A stretch of DNA of 64,000 nucleotides from Hygrophila difformis. Taxonomy: Eukaryota; Streptophyta; Magnoliopsida; Lamiales; Acanthaceae. The position numbers and the translations under genes are program-made. The notes under the pieces are model-generated. The model ran no database searches, was not told where the DNA came from, and saw only the letters and a list, made by a program, of their open reading frames with translations. Positions 47,112-57,528 of the stretch are shown here, in pieces. Where the stretch lies: contig JAOANR010000002.1 in NCBI GenBank assembly GCA_030278955.1, positions 8,979,982 to 9,043,981 on the forward strand, written 5' to 3'. Each line of letters starts with the position of its first letter. Position 1 is the stretch's first letter.

Positions 47112-48265
47112 GTCTACCCTCCTTAGAAATCAACTTCGTCCTCGAAGTTGGGTCGCACTTCGAAAAAAAAATAATAATAATTGGCGCAGGAATTATTGAG
47201 GCTTGCAATTTAAAATTCTTACCTCAGCTCGCGACGACTTTGCGCGGGGTGTCACATCCTCTCCCCCTTAGGACTGCAGTTATGCCCCCATAACTGCTCC
47301 TGAGTCGCTTCGGAAAAGGTTGGGATATCTCTGCTTCATATCCGCTTCCAATTCCCACGTTGCTTCCTCGGTGCCATGATTTGACCATAGGATCTTCACC
47401 ATCCTCACAGTCTTGTTTCTTGTGATCCTTTCCTTGACATCAAGTACCTCGATCGGATACTCCTCGTATGTCAAGTCATCATCTAGCTCAATCACGTCGG
47501 GTTGCAACACGTGAGTTGGGTCGTGCACATATTTCTTTAATTGAGAAACGTGAAATACATTGTGCACTCGCGACAACTCTGGTGGAAGTGCCAAACGATA
47601 AGCTAAAGTACCTACGCGATCCAGAATCTCGTACGGACCAATGTAGCGAGGACTTAGCTTTCCTCGTTTACCGAATCGCATCACCCCCTTCATGGGCGAC
47701 ACCTTCAGCATGACCTTATCTCCCACCTCGAATTCCAGCTCTTGCCGCCTAGTGTCGGCGTAACTCTTCTGTCTGTCTTGTGCGGCTTTCATTTTCTGTT
47801 GAACCACCTTGATCTTGCTGTTCATATCCTCAATGAGCTGCGGTCCAACAACTACCGAATCATCATCCTTTGTCCAGCACAACGGACTACGACACTTCTG
47901 TCCGTAAAGCGCTTCGAACGGTGCCATGCCTATGCTAGCGTGATGACTGTTGTTGTACGAGAATTCAATCTACGGCAAGTGGTCTTCCCAACTTCCCTTG
48001 AATTCGAGTACGCACGCTCTTAGCATGTCTTCGAGTGTCTGAATCGTGCGCTCAGTCTGACCGTCCGTCATTGGATGAAAAGCTGTGCTCATCTTGATTT
48101 GGGTTCCTAAGGCTTCTTGTAATTTAGTCCAGAAGTTGGAGACGAATCTACTATCCCGGTCTGAGATAATATCATGCGGTACTCCGTGCCTTCGGACCAC
48201 GTTCTCGATGTATGCCTTAGCTAGTTGATCCATCGACCAATTTTCCTTCATTGGTATGAGAATTG
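47112..48265 (-). pseudogene. Truncated second internal copy of element C (pol 3' end)
   Basis: Matches 38594 to about 39745 almost base for base. Frames 47927-47280 (C-terminal domain and chromodomain) and 48296-47970 (integrase core with SDRDSRF and GQTERTIQ) are separated by a TAG replacing a Leu codon near 47971. Integrase is cut off near the ILIPMKENW segment, where partial LTR sequence begins. Confidence 0.9.
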
Positions 48266-48556
48266 AAACGCTGCTACTGGGGTGGTGGCGCGCCACCGCG
48301 CGGCCACCGCGCCACCCCAGGTAGCGAATTTCTTCCCTTTTTTTTATATAATATGATTTTTGATCTTTTAAAAATCATATTGGATTATCCTATTGTTGGA
48401 TACTCCGATAACTCTCTTCGAGTTACTATCGTCCGAAAATATTTAATTCCGCTCTCCCGGAATTATTTCGATTGCGATAGTTAAATCCAATTAATTAATT
48501 TAATTAATTAATTTTTTTCGGATTTAATAATCGATGTTGATTTCTCGGGTATTACA
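48263..48556 (-). repeat. Partial LTR of element C (U3 end only)
   Basis: About 294 bp corresponding to 38300-38593. It ends GGGTATTACA and is followed by the target duplication ATATG. Its left end begins at the centre of the 12-bp hairpin, joined through a shared TTG to integrase sequence. Confidence 0.9.
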
Positions 48557-48666
48557 ATATGCCTCGTTAAAACCTTACTAGGAAAAAACCCAGTGGGGAA
48601 AAAAAATCCTAGTGAAGGAAAAAGAGTACAGTATTCTTGTATTCGGTGCTCCCCCTAATTTGGACA

Positions 48667-49541
48667 TCATTTTAAATCTCGAAGCCGCTGCATTCCAATT
48701 TTCTTCACGAGCTTCTCGAACGTTGCAGTCGGCAATGCCTTGGTAAATAGATCCGCTAAATTATTTTCCGACCGATTTGTTGCACATCAATTTCACCATT
48801 CTTTTGGAGATCGTGAGTGTAGAAAAATTTTGGTGAACTATGCTTCGTTCTATCTCCTTTAATATAACCCCCTTTCAACTGGGCTATGCAAGCTGAATTA
48901 TCTTCAAATAAAATTGTTGGGGGTATTCGTGGTTCAATGATTAAACCACAATTCTTCAATATATGTTGAGTCATTGATCTTAACCAAACGCATTCTCGAC
49001 TTGCCTCATGGATTGCTAATATTTTGGCATGATTGGATGAAGTTTCCATTAACGTTTGCTTCATTGACCTCCAAGAGATGGCAGTTTCGCCACAAGTAAA
49101 GACATAGCCTGTCTGAGATTTGGCTTTGTGTGGGTCTGATAAATAACCCGCATCGGCATAGCCGATTAATTCATGTCGAGAATCTTTTGGGTAGAACAAC
49201 CCAAGATCAATGGTTCCTTGGAGATAATGAAAGATGTGCTTTATGCCTTTCCAATGTCGTTGAGTAGGGCAAGAACTAAATCTTGCAAGTAAATTGACTG
49301 CAAACGCGATATCAGTTCGCGTGTTATTTGCAAGATACATCAATGCGCCAATTGCGCTTAAATAAGGCATTTCTGGGCCAAGTTGCTCTTCATTATCTTC
49401 TTTTGGTCGAAATGGATCCTTTGCAAGATCAAGTACCCGAATGACCATTGGATTACTTAGAGGATGTGCATAATTCATTCGAAATTGCTTCAATACCTTT
49501 TGGGTATAAGCTGATTGATGAACAAATATGCCCTTTCCCAA
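48667..49541 (-). pseudogene. RNase H and RT end of copia D
   Basis: Contains the copia RNase H signature GYADAGYLSDPHKAKSQTG and HAKILAIHEASRECVWL. The frame is lost near 48757-48775, after which LADLFTKALPTATFEKLVKK continues in another frame to TGA at 48669-48667. Confidence 0.85.
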
Positions 49542-49549
49542 ATGCTCAA

Positions 49550-50499
49550 TTAGTAGGCCAAGGCAAAATTTTGTTTTCCTGAAATCCTTGATTTCGAGCT
49601 CCTTTTCAGATAGTCAACTGCCTTTTTCAACTCTTCAGGAGTTCCAATTAGATTTAAATCGTCAACATAGACAACAACGATTACAAATTCTGACCCATTT
49701 TTCTTTATAAATACACAAGGACTGATAGGGTCATTTGTATAACATTCCTTTATCAAACTTTCACTTAGGCGGTTATACCACATTCGGCCAGATTGCTTGA
49801 GCCCATACAATGATTTTTGCAATTTGATGGAATAAGTTTTTCTGGGTTTTGAGTTGCAAGACTCAGGTAACTTAAACCCTTCAGGTATTTTCATATAAAT
49901 ATCATTTTCCAATGAGCCATATAAATATGCAGTAACAACATCCATCAGCCTCATTTCAAGATTTTCTCGTACTGCTAGGCTCATTAGATACCTGAATGTT
50001 ATTCCATCCATAACTGGGGAATATGTTTCCTCAAAGTCAATTCCCGGTCGTTGGGAAAAACCTTGGGCTACAAGCCTTGCCTTATATTTGGCAATTTCAT
50101 TATTTTCATTTCTTTTTCTCACAAACACCCATCTGTAGCCTATAGGCTTCACATTTTTCGGTGTTTGGACAATAGGGCCGAATACTTTTCGTTTATTCAG
50201 TGAATCTAGTTCAGACTGAATCGCATCTTTCCATTTCGACCAATCATTTCTTTTCCGACATTCTTCAACTGATCTTGGTTCAGGATCCTCGTTATTTTCC
50301 ATTACATCGAGTGCAACGTTGTATGCAAAAGCATTATCAACGTTTGTTTCTTTTCCGTTCCAACATTTCCCAGTATTGATATAATTGAAAGAAGTTTCAA
50401 TAACTTCATTTTCATCTGGGTGAATATTTTCAGGTTCAACTTTTTCGGCGGTTGAATCAATTTCTCTTTCGAGAGTATCATCGGTGATTGATTTATCAT
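49550..50499 (-). pseudogene. Reverse transcriptase of copia D
   Basis: Copia RT with KARLVAQGFSQRPGIDF, VVTAYLYGSLENDIYMKIPE, LYGLKQSGRMWYNRL and YVDDLNLIG. Frames change near 50302 (upstream linker) and near 49545, separating it from integrase and RNase H. In DVVTAYLYG the usual AFLNG-type motif is slightly altered. Confidence 0.88.
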
Positions 50500-51680
50500 C
50501 TATATGGATAATTTTCCTCTTTCGTGGATTTTTTATCCTTGGAACCCAAAGGCCTACCGCGCTTCAGACGTGCAGTAGGTTCATTTGCACTCGGAATATG
50601 CCCATCTGGGACATTTATATTAGCTGGTGCATTTGTTGCATCATTTATATATGATTTTGTGACTTTAGCAGCATCATTAAAAACATCGGGTAATTGATTT
50701 GTAATTCCCTGCAAATGCACAATTCTTTGAACTTCAAGTTCGCATTGCCTTGTACGAGGATCAAGGAAATCAAATGGACTTTGCCAAGATATTTCCTTTT
50801 TCAGTTGATATTTTCCTCCCCCTAATGTCGGGAATTGAGTTTCATCAAAATGACAGTCTGCAAATCTTGCAGTAAATAAATCACCCGTTGTTGGTTCAAG
50901 ATATTTAATAATTGAGGGTGATTCATACCCGACATATATGCCCAACCTTCTTTGAAGTCCCATTTTTGTACGTTGGGGTGGCGCAATTGGTACATAAACC
51001 GCACACCCAAAAATTCGCAAGTGAGATATATTGGGCTCCTTTCCAAACACAATTTGTGTAAGGGAGTAGCTATGATAGCTTGTCGGCCTTATTTTCACAA
51101 GTGCTGCTGCATGCAATATAGCATGTCCCCAAGTAGAAACAGGGAGTTTTGATTTCATTAACAAGGGCCTTGCAATTAATTGCAATCGTTTAATAAATGA
51201 TTCTGCCAGACCATTTTGCGTGTGCACATGAGGCACAGGATGTTCAACTATAATTCCAATCGACATGCAGAAATCATCAAATGCATGTGATGTATATTCT
51301 CCAGCATTATCAAGGCGTATTTTCATTATCGGGTGATCTGGAAATTGTGCTCGCAATTTTATAATTTGTGCAAGTAATCTTGCGAATGCCAAATTACGAG
51401 TTGATAATAAACAAACGTGTGACCAGCGTGATGACGCATCAATTAGTACCATAAAGTACTTGAAAGGTCCACACGGTGGATCAATAGGTCCACATATATC
51501 GCCTTGAATTCTTTCTAGGAATGTAGGGGATTCAATTCCCACTTTTACTGGAGATGGTCTGGTTATCAATTTCCCTTGTGAACAGGCTGCACAATTGAAC
51601 TCATTTGGCAATTTTATGTATTTCTGCAACACATATTTTTGTATAGTATAAGCCAGAAGAGTAACATGGCAATTTTTCAT
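50496..51680 (-). pseudogene. Integrase of copia D
   Basis: 394 codons. CAACSQGK is the end of the zinc-binding finger, then LERIQGDICGPI (first catalytic Asp), IRLDNAGEYTSHAFDDFC (second Asp), HVHTQNGLAESFIKRL (catalytic Glu) and the conserved LRIFGCAVYVPIAPPQRTKM. The His half of the finger lies in the preceding frame. Confidence 0.88.
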
Positions 51681-52062
51681 TCACAATTTTTTTGCCATTT
51701 TCAATTCGAGTTATCAAAAGATACTCGTGATCTGCCTCTTTTGAAGTTTCAATGTGATATCCATTTTTTCGAATATCATTGAAGCTCAGTAAATTTCTTC
51801 GAGCTTTGCGTGAGAACAAGGCGTTTTCAATCACCATTTTTGTCCCTTCAGGGAAAAATATAATAGCTCTACCGGAGCCTTCAATGCATTTTGCATTACC
51901 GCTTATAGTTTTCACTGCGGTCTTTTCCAATTTTAAATTGGAGATATAGCTTTTGCTTTTCAAAATGCTATGCGTTGTTGCACTGTCAATGAGGCAGATA
52001 TCATCTCTGACTTTTGAATTTTCAGCATCCATTTCTTTACAAGAATATAATAAGGTAATCAA
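51601..52062 (-). pseudogene. Protease region of copia D
   Basis: CLIDSATTHSIL is the copia aspartic protease active-site region (D-S-A). It is followed by RNLLSFNDIRKNGYHIET, typical of the protease-integrase linker. The frame ends in YYTKICV-type sequence and is out of frame with the integrase block that overlaps it. Confidence 0.85.
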
Positions 52063-52331
52063 ATATCAATATAAATATCATTAATGCAAAACATATTTAT
52101 ATTATACATGGGTAATAAAAGAGAAGTACAACATATCATTATTTATAATAAACAAGAATTATAAAAGATAAGTACAAAATATATATAACTATATAATATA
52201 TTATTTAGCAACATTATCTGGCTCAACAACATCCTCAGCTTCAAGGTGCGTGATATCATCATTTAATATATCATCATAAGTATCATCGTGGGCATTATGG
52301 TGTGCTTCAACACCTTGTCTTTCTTTTCTTT

Positions 52332-53242
52332 TCATTTCGAGGCCTGATACAATTCAGCTAAGTGTTTAGCTGTGTGGCATGTTTGAGCCGGATGACCTTT
52401 AATTCCACAACGATCACAAATTTCATCATTTTGTTTGTGCTTTCTTGCATAATTTATTTGTTGTGATTTGTAAGGCCTTCTGGTATCATATTTGCGATTT
52501 TGCTCAAATCGAGGCTTATTTTTATAATTATTTTGACGAGATGATTCACCTCTGTCTCGATTGTCATACCGATTTTGGCCACGATCATCACTTTGATTTT
52601 TAAAGTGCCCACGATCACGCACATATTTCGCTGATTGAGCCGCGTTCACCTCAGGGAACGGTTTTGCACCTGCGGGACTAGATTCATGATTTCTCAACAG
52701 CAATAGGTTGTTTTATTCAGCCAATAATAAGCAGGTGATAAGATCAGAATATCTCTGGAAACCTTTTCGACGATATTGCTCACTCAATACTGAGTTTTTA
52801 GCATGAAACGTAGAATACGTTTTTTCAAGCATTTCTTCTTCAGAAATCTTTTGCCCACAGAATTGCAATTGGGCCGTAATTTTGAATACAGCGGAATTAT
52901 ATTCACGGACTGTTTTGAAGTCCTGAAGCCTCAGGTTTGTCCAGTCATCACGGGCTTTTGGAAGCACCGTCTTTTTTTATTATCATATCTTTCTTTCAAC
53001 TTTTCCCACAATGCCAGTGGAGATTCCACAGTCACGTACTCCATTTTAAGTGCCTCTTCAATATGATGGCACAAGAAAATCATGGTTTTTGCCTGATTCT
53101 GATGGCTGGGATTTTTGCCTTCAGCAATAATATCTTCTAGACCCATTGAAGTAAGATGCATTTTCACATCTCGGGCCCAAGACATATAATGGCTTCCTTC
53201 AACGGTTAAGGGAGCAAATTCCTACTTTGCAATGTTAGCCAT
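52332..53242 (-). pseudogene. gag of copia D
   Basis: The likely ATG is at 53242-53240, with a TAG at the seventh codon. Blocks 53185-52931, 52967-52713 and 52703-52332 then follow with a frame shift near 52960 and a break near 52710. Motifs: LALWEKLKERYDNKK (copia gag helix) and the zinc knuckle CDRCGIKGHPAQTC (C-x2-C-x4-H-x4-C) near the end, within an Arg/Asn/Gln-rich stretch. Confidence 0.85.
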
Positions 53243-53321
53243 AATCTTATTGAAAATTTTGGAATAAAAATTATACCTCAAATTCTGGTAACTTGGGCAG
53301 AGTCTATTCGTGCCGATAACG

Positions 53322-53725
53322 TGTTATGGAAAATAATAATTCTGTCTGTATATGTAAATGGAAGTCTATATATATATATATTTATTTATAATAATGGTTG
53401 TAGAGTATATTAAATGAAAAGAAAGGAGAAATTGAAGAGAGAAGACAGATTTGTGAGAGACAGATATTAAACGTAAATGGGACAATGAGAGAAGTGATTG
53501 TCTGAATGAATTTCTTATCACATATAATGATTACACAATGTAAGTATATATACACCCGTTGGCACACAAAAATTGAATTAGGAATATGACTTTTCAAAGA
53601 TAAATCTACTATAAGATATCAAAGTCCACTACTTTGGTTCCATTAGTCAGAAAACGACTTCATTAATGCATGGATTCGGTACACAATTAATTTGCGGCAA
53701 GACATTCAATTTAGACTTTTCAACA
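53322..53725 (-). repeat. 5' LTR of copia D
   Basis: 404 bp, TGTTGAAAAG to CCATAACA on the minus strand. The internal sequence begins CGTTATCGGCACGAATAG, where the primer would bind. This is not the usual TGGTATCAGAGC site. Confidence 0.9.
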
Positions 53726-53730
53726 TTCAT

Positions 53731-53892
53731 GACTTTTAATCCATTAATTGTGGCATTTACGTACATGTGTTGGAATTTTATATTAGTATAGTAGCAAATG
53801 TGTTGTGTATCCTCCTGACAAAAGATTTAATGATCCTAGCTACTGAAACAACTTGTTGTTTAATGGGTTACTGTGTATTTTTTTAATATATA
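53731..53892. other. Short intergenic stretch beside copia D
   Basis: Plain AT-rich sequence from the copia target duplication to the microsatellite. Nothing recognised. Confidence 0.4.
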
Positions 53893-53982
<90 letters not shown>

Positions 53983-54018
53983 AATAATAATAATAATAAT
54001 AATAGTAATAATAATAAT

Positions 54019-54093
<75 letters not shown>
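53893..54093 (+). repeat. Compound trinucleotide microsatellite (GAT)30 then (AAT)n
   Basis: Exactly thirty GAT units (53893-53982), then about 110 bp of AAT units with a few interruptions near 54003-54020. The poly-Met, poly-Ile and similar reading frames across it are artefacts of the repeat. Confidence 0.97.
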
Positions 54094-54382
54094 CGGAATC
54101 AAGAGAAGACTAATAAACTTTAAGGCCAATTCAAACTTGAACCAAGTGGTTCAGATTTTAGATTTTAAGAGTGTTCTTGAAGACTAATATCATACACATA
54201 ATGTCCTCTCCGATCAACTTCCATAGATTTTAGCTTTTAAGAGCGTTCTTGAAGATTTTGTGGAGATTTAACCAAGGGGTGACAAATCTGAAGTGCATTA
54301 CACGGAGTTTTGGTGGTAAGGAATGATATAGATCTATTTTTCTTAATAGTAAGTCGTATGGAATGATCTAACTTTAGGTGAT
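54094..54382. other. Non-coding, with a 30-bp imperfect direct repeat
   Basis: GATTTTAGATTTTAAGAGTG followed by TTCTTGAAGA (about 54153-54183) recurs with changes at about 54227-54258. The stretch may be the left part of the LTR of element E, interrupted by the hAT element, because the sequence right of the hAT element belongs to that LTR. The LTR start was not located. Confidence 0.4.
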
Positions 54383-54390
54383 GCTCTATG

Positions 54391-55149
54391 CAAAGTTATC
54401 AAAATCTAGATCTAGATCTTAGGATCTTACGATCCTACGATCCCACAAAACCAAAACGATCAAGATCTGTATGAGATCTAAATTAGGGTAAGATCTGGAT
54501 AAAATCTATAGGATCTATACAAGATCTTAAAAACTTTGAACGATCCGATCCCACCCCCTCTTATTTTTCATCTCATTTTTTTGCTTTTCAGTCCTCCATT
54601 CTTTTCCAAAATCCAGATCTAGGGATTTTTGTTTGTATCTCCATCTTCCTCGCATCCCCTTCATCTTCCTCTTCCAACAGTCGTCGTTGTATCTCCTTCA
54701 TCTTCTTGTTGTTGTCGTCGCCGTCGTATCCCCCTTTCTCTTCATATCGTCGCCCTCGCACCCCCTTCCTCTTTCTACCGCTGCCCTTGCCGTAACATCC
54801 CCTTCTGGCACCCCTGCTGATGGAGATCTTAGTCCTAAACCCCCTGTTCAGATGGATGATGATGAATCCAATGAGACAATGGTTGAGACTGACGAAAATG
54901 TGAAAAATTCTAATGACAAATCTAACCCAGCTCAAGCATCATGTCTTAAATGCTCAATTATTATATTTATTTTGCTAAACAAATTATTGTCTATTGATAT
55001 TGGTTATTGTAATTTGTTAATATGCAATATGAATATATCTTTTTTTGGTCCTAATTTCATAGGATCTTAGGATCTGAATACGATCCTACGATCCCGATCT
55101 TGCAAATGGAAAAACGATCCTACATAAGATCTAGATCTTGATAACCTTG
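54391..55149. mobile_element. hAT-type non-autonomous element, 759 bp
   Basis: Perfect 8-bp target duplications GCTCTATG (54383-54390 and 55150-55157). Terminal inverted repeats CAARGTTATCAARATCTAGA continue into AGATCT- and GATCCTACGATC-rich subterminal sequence at both ends. The interior includes a short reading stretch MDDDESNETMVETDEN with no recognised domain and CT-rich sequence. No transposase is seen. Confidence 0.85.
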
Positions 55150-55157
55150 GCTCTATG

Positions 55158-56936
55158 TTCTTGTTTCATGGCCAAAAAGAGGAGGAGTTGTTGTGATTCA
55201 AGCGTTTCCGTAACCTACCAAGAGTCCATCGATCGGCCCTACGACCCTAACACTCATCTTAAGTAAGTTAATTCTTACCATTCCGGTTTTCGGACATTCT
55301 AGTCGAATGGTTTAAGAGCTCGAATTAAAACACGTAAATTTGTCACCAAAACCTCTTTTTCGCGCTTTTCTGAAATCCAAGTTGTTAGACCTTTTCGAGC
55401 GCTCAAACTGAAAAACTTAAAACTACAAAGTTATTCCTAAAATCTTGAAGAATGTTGTGATAAAATTTCATGAATTTTGGTCGATATTTGAACCCTCAAA
55501 TCAGATCTGGTATTCTCTGCAATTTTATTTCGTTTCCCAAAAACTGACAGATTGCATGTCCGAATTTGATGAACGTTTTTCTGAATGATCCAGTCAGATT
55601 CAGACTTTATGATACCGACAAAACTTGTAGATAATTATGTCTAGTATCTACCTGTAAATTTTCATAATTTTTTAACCCCATTTCTATGTCAAATACAAAT
55701 TATAAGACGATTTGTCAAATCTGAAATTCTGACAGCATGCGTTCTTGCAAAGAACTCAATTTTTGACTTATATCCATCCGTTATTTTGAAAAACATAGAA
55801 CACAAAAGTTGTTCGTTAAGGTGTCGTGGGTTTACTGTATAAATTTCATAATGTTCGCCTTAAAAATGGATTTTTAGAGCCAAAAGACGTAAACTGTGAA
55901 ATGAAAACTTGTTATAACTTGTTGAAGTGGAATTTTGGCGAAACTTATGACTGAAATTCTTGTTGAGATGGTAATAATTACTTTAAAACCCGTTATACTA
56001 AATTTGAGTTAGATTCCACCTATGAATTAGGGGGTGAGTGCTCTGCAGGGTGCCCCTCTGACTATGTCACGTCGTGCCTAAACGGGCAATGGTGATTTTG
56101 TGATTGCATGCCAAAGCGGCATTTGAAATGCGAGTCTGCACTCTTAGTTGTATCCGTATGACTTACCCGAGCCTCCGGAGTGTGTGTGTATGGCGGATAC
56201 CCGGATTGCTTCGGCAATCTGAAACTTGATACTTGATACTTGAGAAACTTGATACCGAAACATGGCGTCCTCCTTTTTAGTATGACGGGAATTAAAAGAA
56301 TTAAATGCGATCTTTATTTATTTAGATTACATACATACTTTTAAAAATTCATGTCTGTGTTTTTATTAAATTTTATATTAATGTGTATAGGTATTTTGTA
56401 CGCCTCTTTAAATTAAAGATATGCCCTTTTAAATTATGCTCTTAAATTCCTGGTTATTATTTTTGCCGAATTACATTTTATTTTAAATTTGAGCTTGGTA
56501 AAGAGAGAATTTTTAATTTAATTTAATCTAATTAAATTTTTAAAACCATTATTGTTATGTTAAGGATTAATTTAATCAGTATTTTATATATTGATAAAAC
56601 CCGTTGTTTATTTTCCTTTCATAGTGCGAAGACACGTGACACGTGCATACATTGGGCCGGGGAAAAGGCATTTGAATAAATTATTTCACTTTACTTTTGT
56701 CAGACTTATATTTTCGCTGCATTTTGGCAATGACGGCCCAGACTTTACTTTATTTACTTTAAAATGCATGGATGCTAGACTATTATTTCAATTTAATCTA
56801 TTGGGCTTGATTTTTAAATTATATTCTGAAAAACCTCAGCCTTAGCATCTTCCAAGTGAGTTCGAGCGAATTCGTGTCTTACTTGGAAGATGTGGCGGTA
56901 GCATTCCGGCATGGGTTATCAATTCGGGGTGTTACA
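55158..56936 (+). repeat. LTR of chromovirus E (3' part)
   Basis: Ends GTGGCGGTAGCATTCCGG then TTCGGGGTGTTACA, the end block shared by A, B and C, and carries GGGGGTGAGTGCTCTGCAGG near 56030, as in A. A PBS follows at 56940, so it is a 5' LTR. Its beginning is not resolved and may lie left of the hAT insertion. Confidence 0.75.
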
Positions 56937-56939
56937 AGG

Positions 56940-56951
56940 TGGTATCAGAGC
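56940..56951 (+). promoter_or_regulatory. PBS of element E (initiator tRNA-Met)
   Basis: TGGTATCAGAGC three bases after the LTR end. The following 450 bp is a degenerate tract of AGCCCAAATTTTTA-type phrases with no ORF0, unlike A and C. Confidence 0.88.
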
Positions 56952-57399
56952 ATTTTTTTTAAAGCCCAACTAAATTTTTAAAGCCCGATATTTTTGAGCC
57001 CCAAATTTTGAAATCCAAATTTTTAGAGCCCAAAATTTTAGAAGACCAAATATTTTTAATCCCAAGTTTTTAAAATCCCAAATTTTTAAATCCTTGTATT
57101 TCTAAGAGCCCAAAAATTTATTATATATTTTTTCGGCCCATTATACAGATTCAAAAATTAAAGATTATTTTTAAGAATATTATTTCCATAGAAAGAAACA
57201 AAAAAAAATTAAAAAGAAAACCCATGGAAAATGTTAGATTAATTTTTTTAAAAAAAAATTATTTTGGCAATTGAGCTCAGACAAATTGCATGAAAATTGT
57301 TTCGAGGGGGATTCATAGGCATACATACATGAATATTTGTGCCTAAGGAAGTAACATATCCTTAGAATGGAATCTTATCTCTACGTACTTTATAACAGA

Positions 57400-57528
57400 A
57401 TGGCACCGAGAGGGAGACCTCGAAACCAACCCGATCCGACTAACAATAACGGTGCACCAGAAAACAATGATGCACCAAGGCAAGAGAGTGAAACTTTTGA
57501 CAATTTTCCACACACGAGTATTTTCTGA
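57400..57528 (+). pseudogene. gag start of element E, cut after 42 codons
   Basis: MAPRGRPRNQ matches the gag N-termini of A and C and follows a TATAACAGA context like TGTAACAGA in A. The frame ends at TGA 57526-57528, where unrelated sequence begins. The rest of the element is absent from the window. Confidence 0.7.

Larger units (their letters stand above)
36007..48556 (-). mobile_element. Chromovirus C composite: LTR-internal-LTR-partial internal-partial LTR
   Basis: Three LTR copies (36007-38593, 44473-47111, partial 48263-48556) enclose one complete and one truncated internal region. Only the outermost ends are flanked by the 5-bp duplication ATATG (36002-36006 and 48557-48561); the middle LTR joins internal sequence on both sides. 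This is the product of unequal recombination between LTRs of one insertion, followed by a deletion of about 7 kb in the right-hand unit. Confidence 0.9.
35570..53725 (-). mobile_element. Ty1/copia element D, split by element C
   Basis: LTRs of about 402 bp (35570-35971) and 404 bp (53322-53725) start TRTTGAAAAG and end CCATAACA on the minus strand. Perfect 5-bp target duplications TTCAT lie at 35565-35569 and 53726-53730. The internal order gag, PR, INT, RT, RNase H is copia-type. The PPT AAAGGGGGAG lies at 35981-35972. The chromovirus tandem 36007-48556 interrupts it just upstream of the PPT. Coding frames are broken at several points. Confidence 0.92.

Noticed and set aside
53860..54187. 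Long poly-Ile and poly-Met reading frames
   Set aside because: They are translations of the GAT/AAT microsatellite, open only because of the repeat.
54633..55070. 145-codon frame inside the hAT element
   Set aside because: CT-rich low-complexity translation with no transposase signature; more likely incidental.
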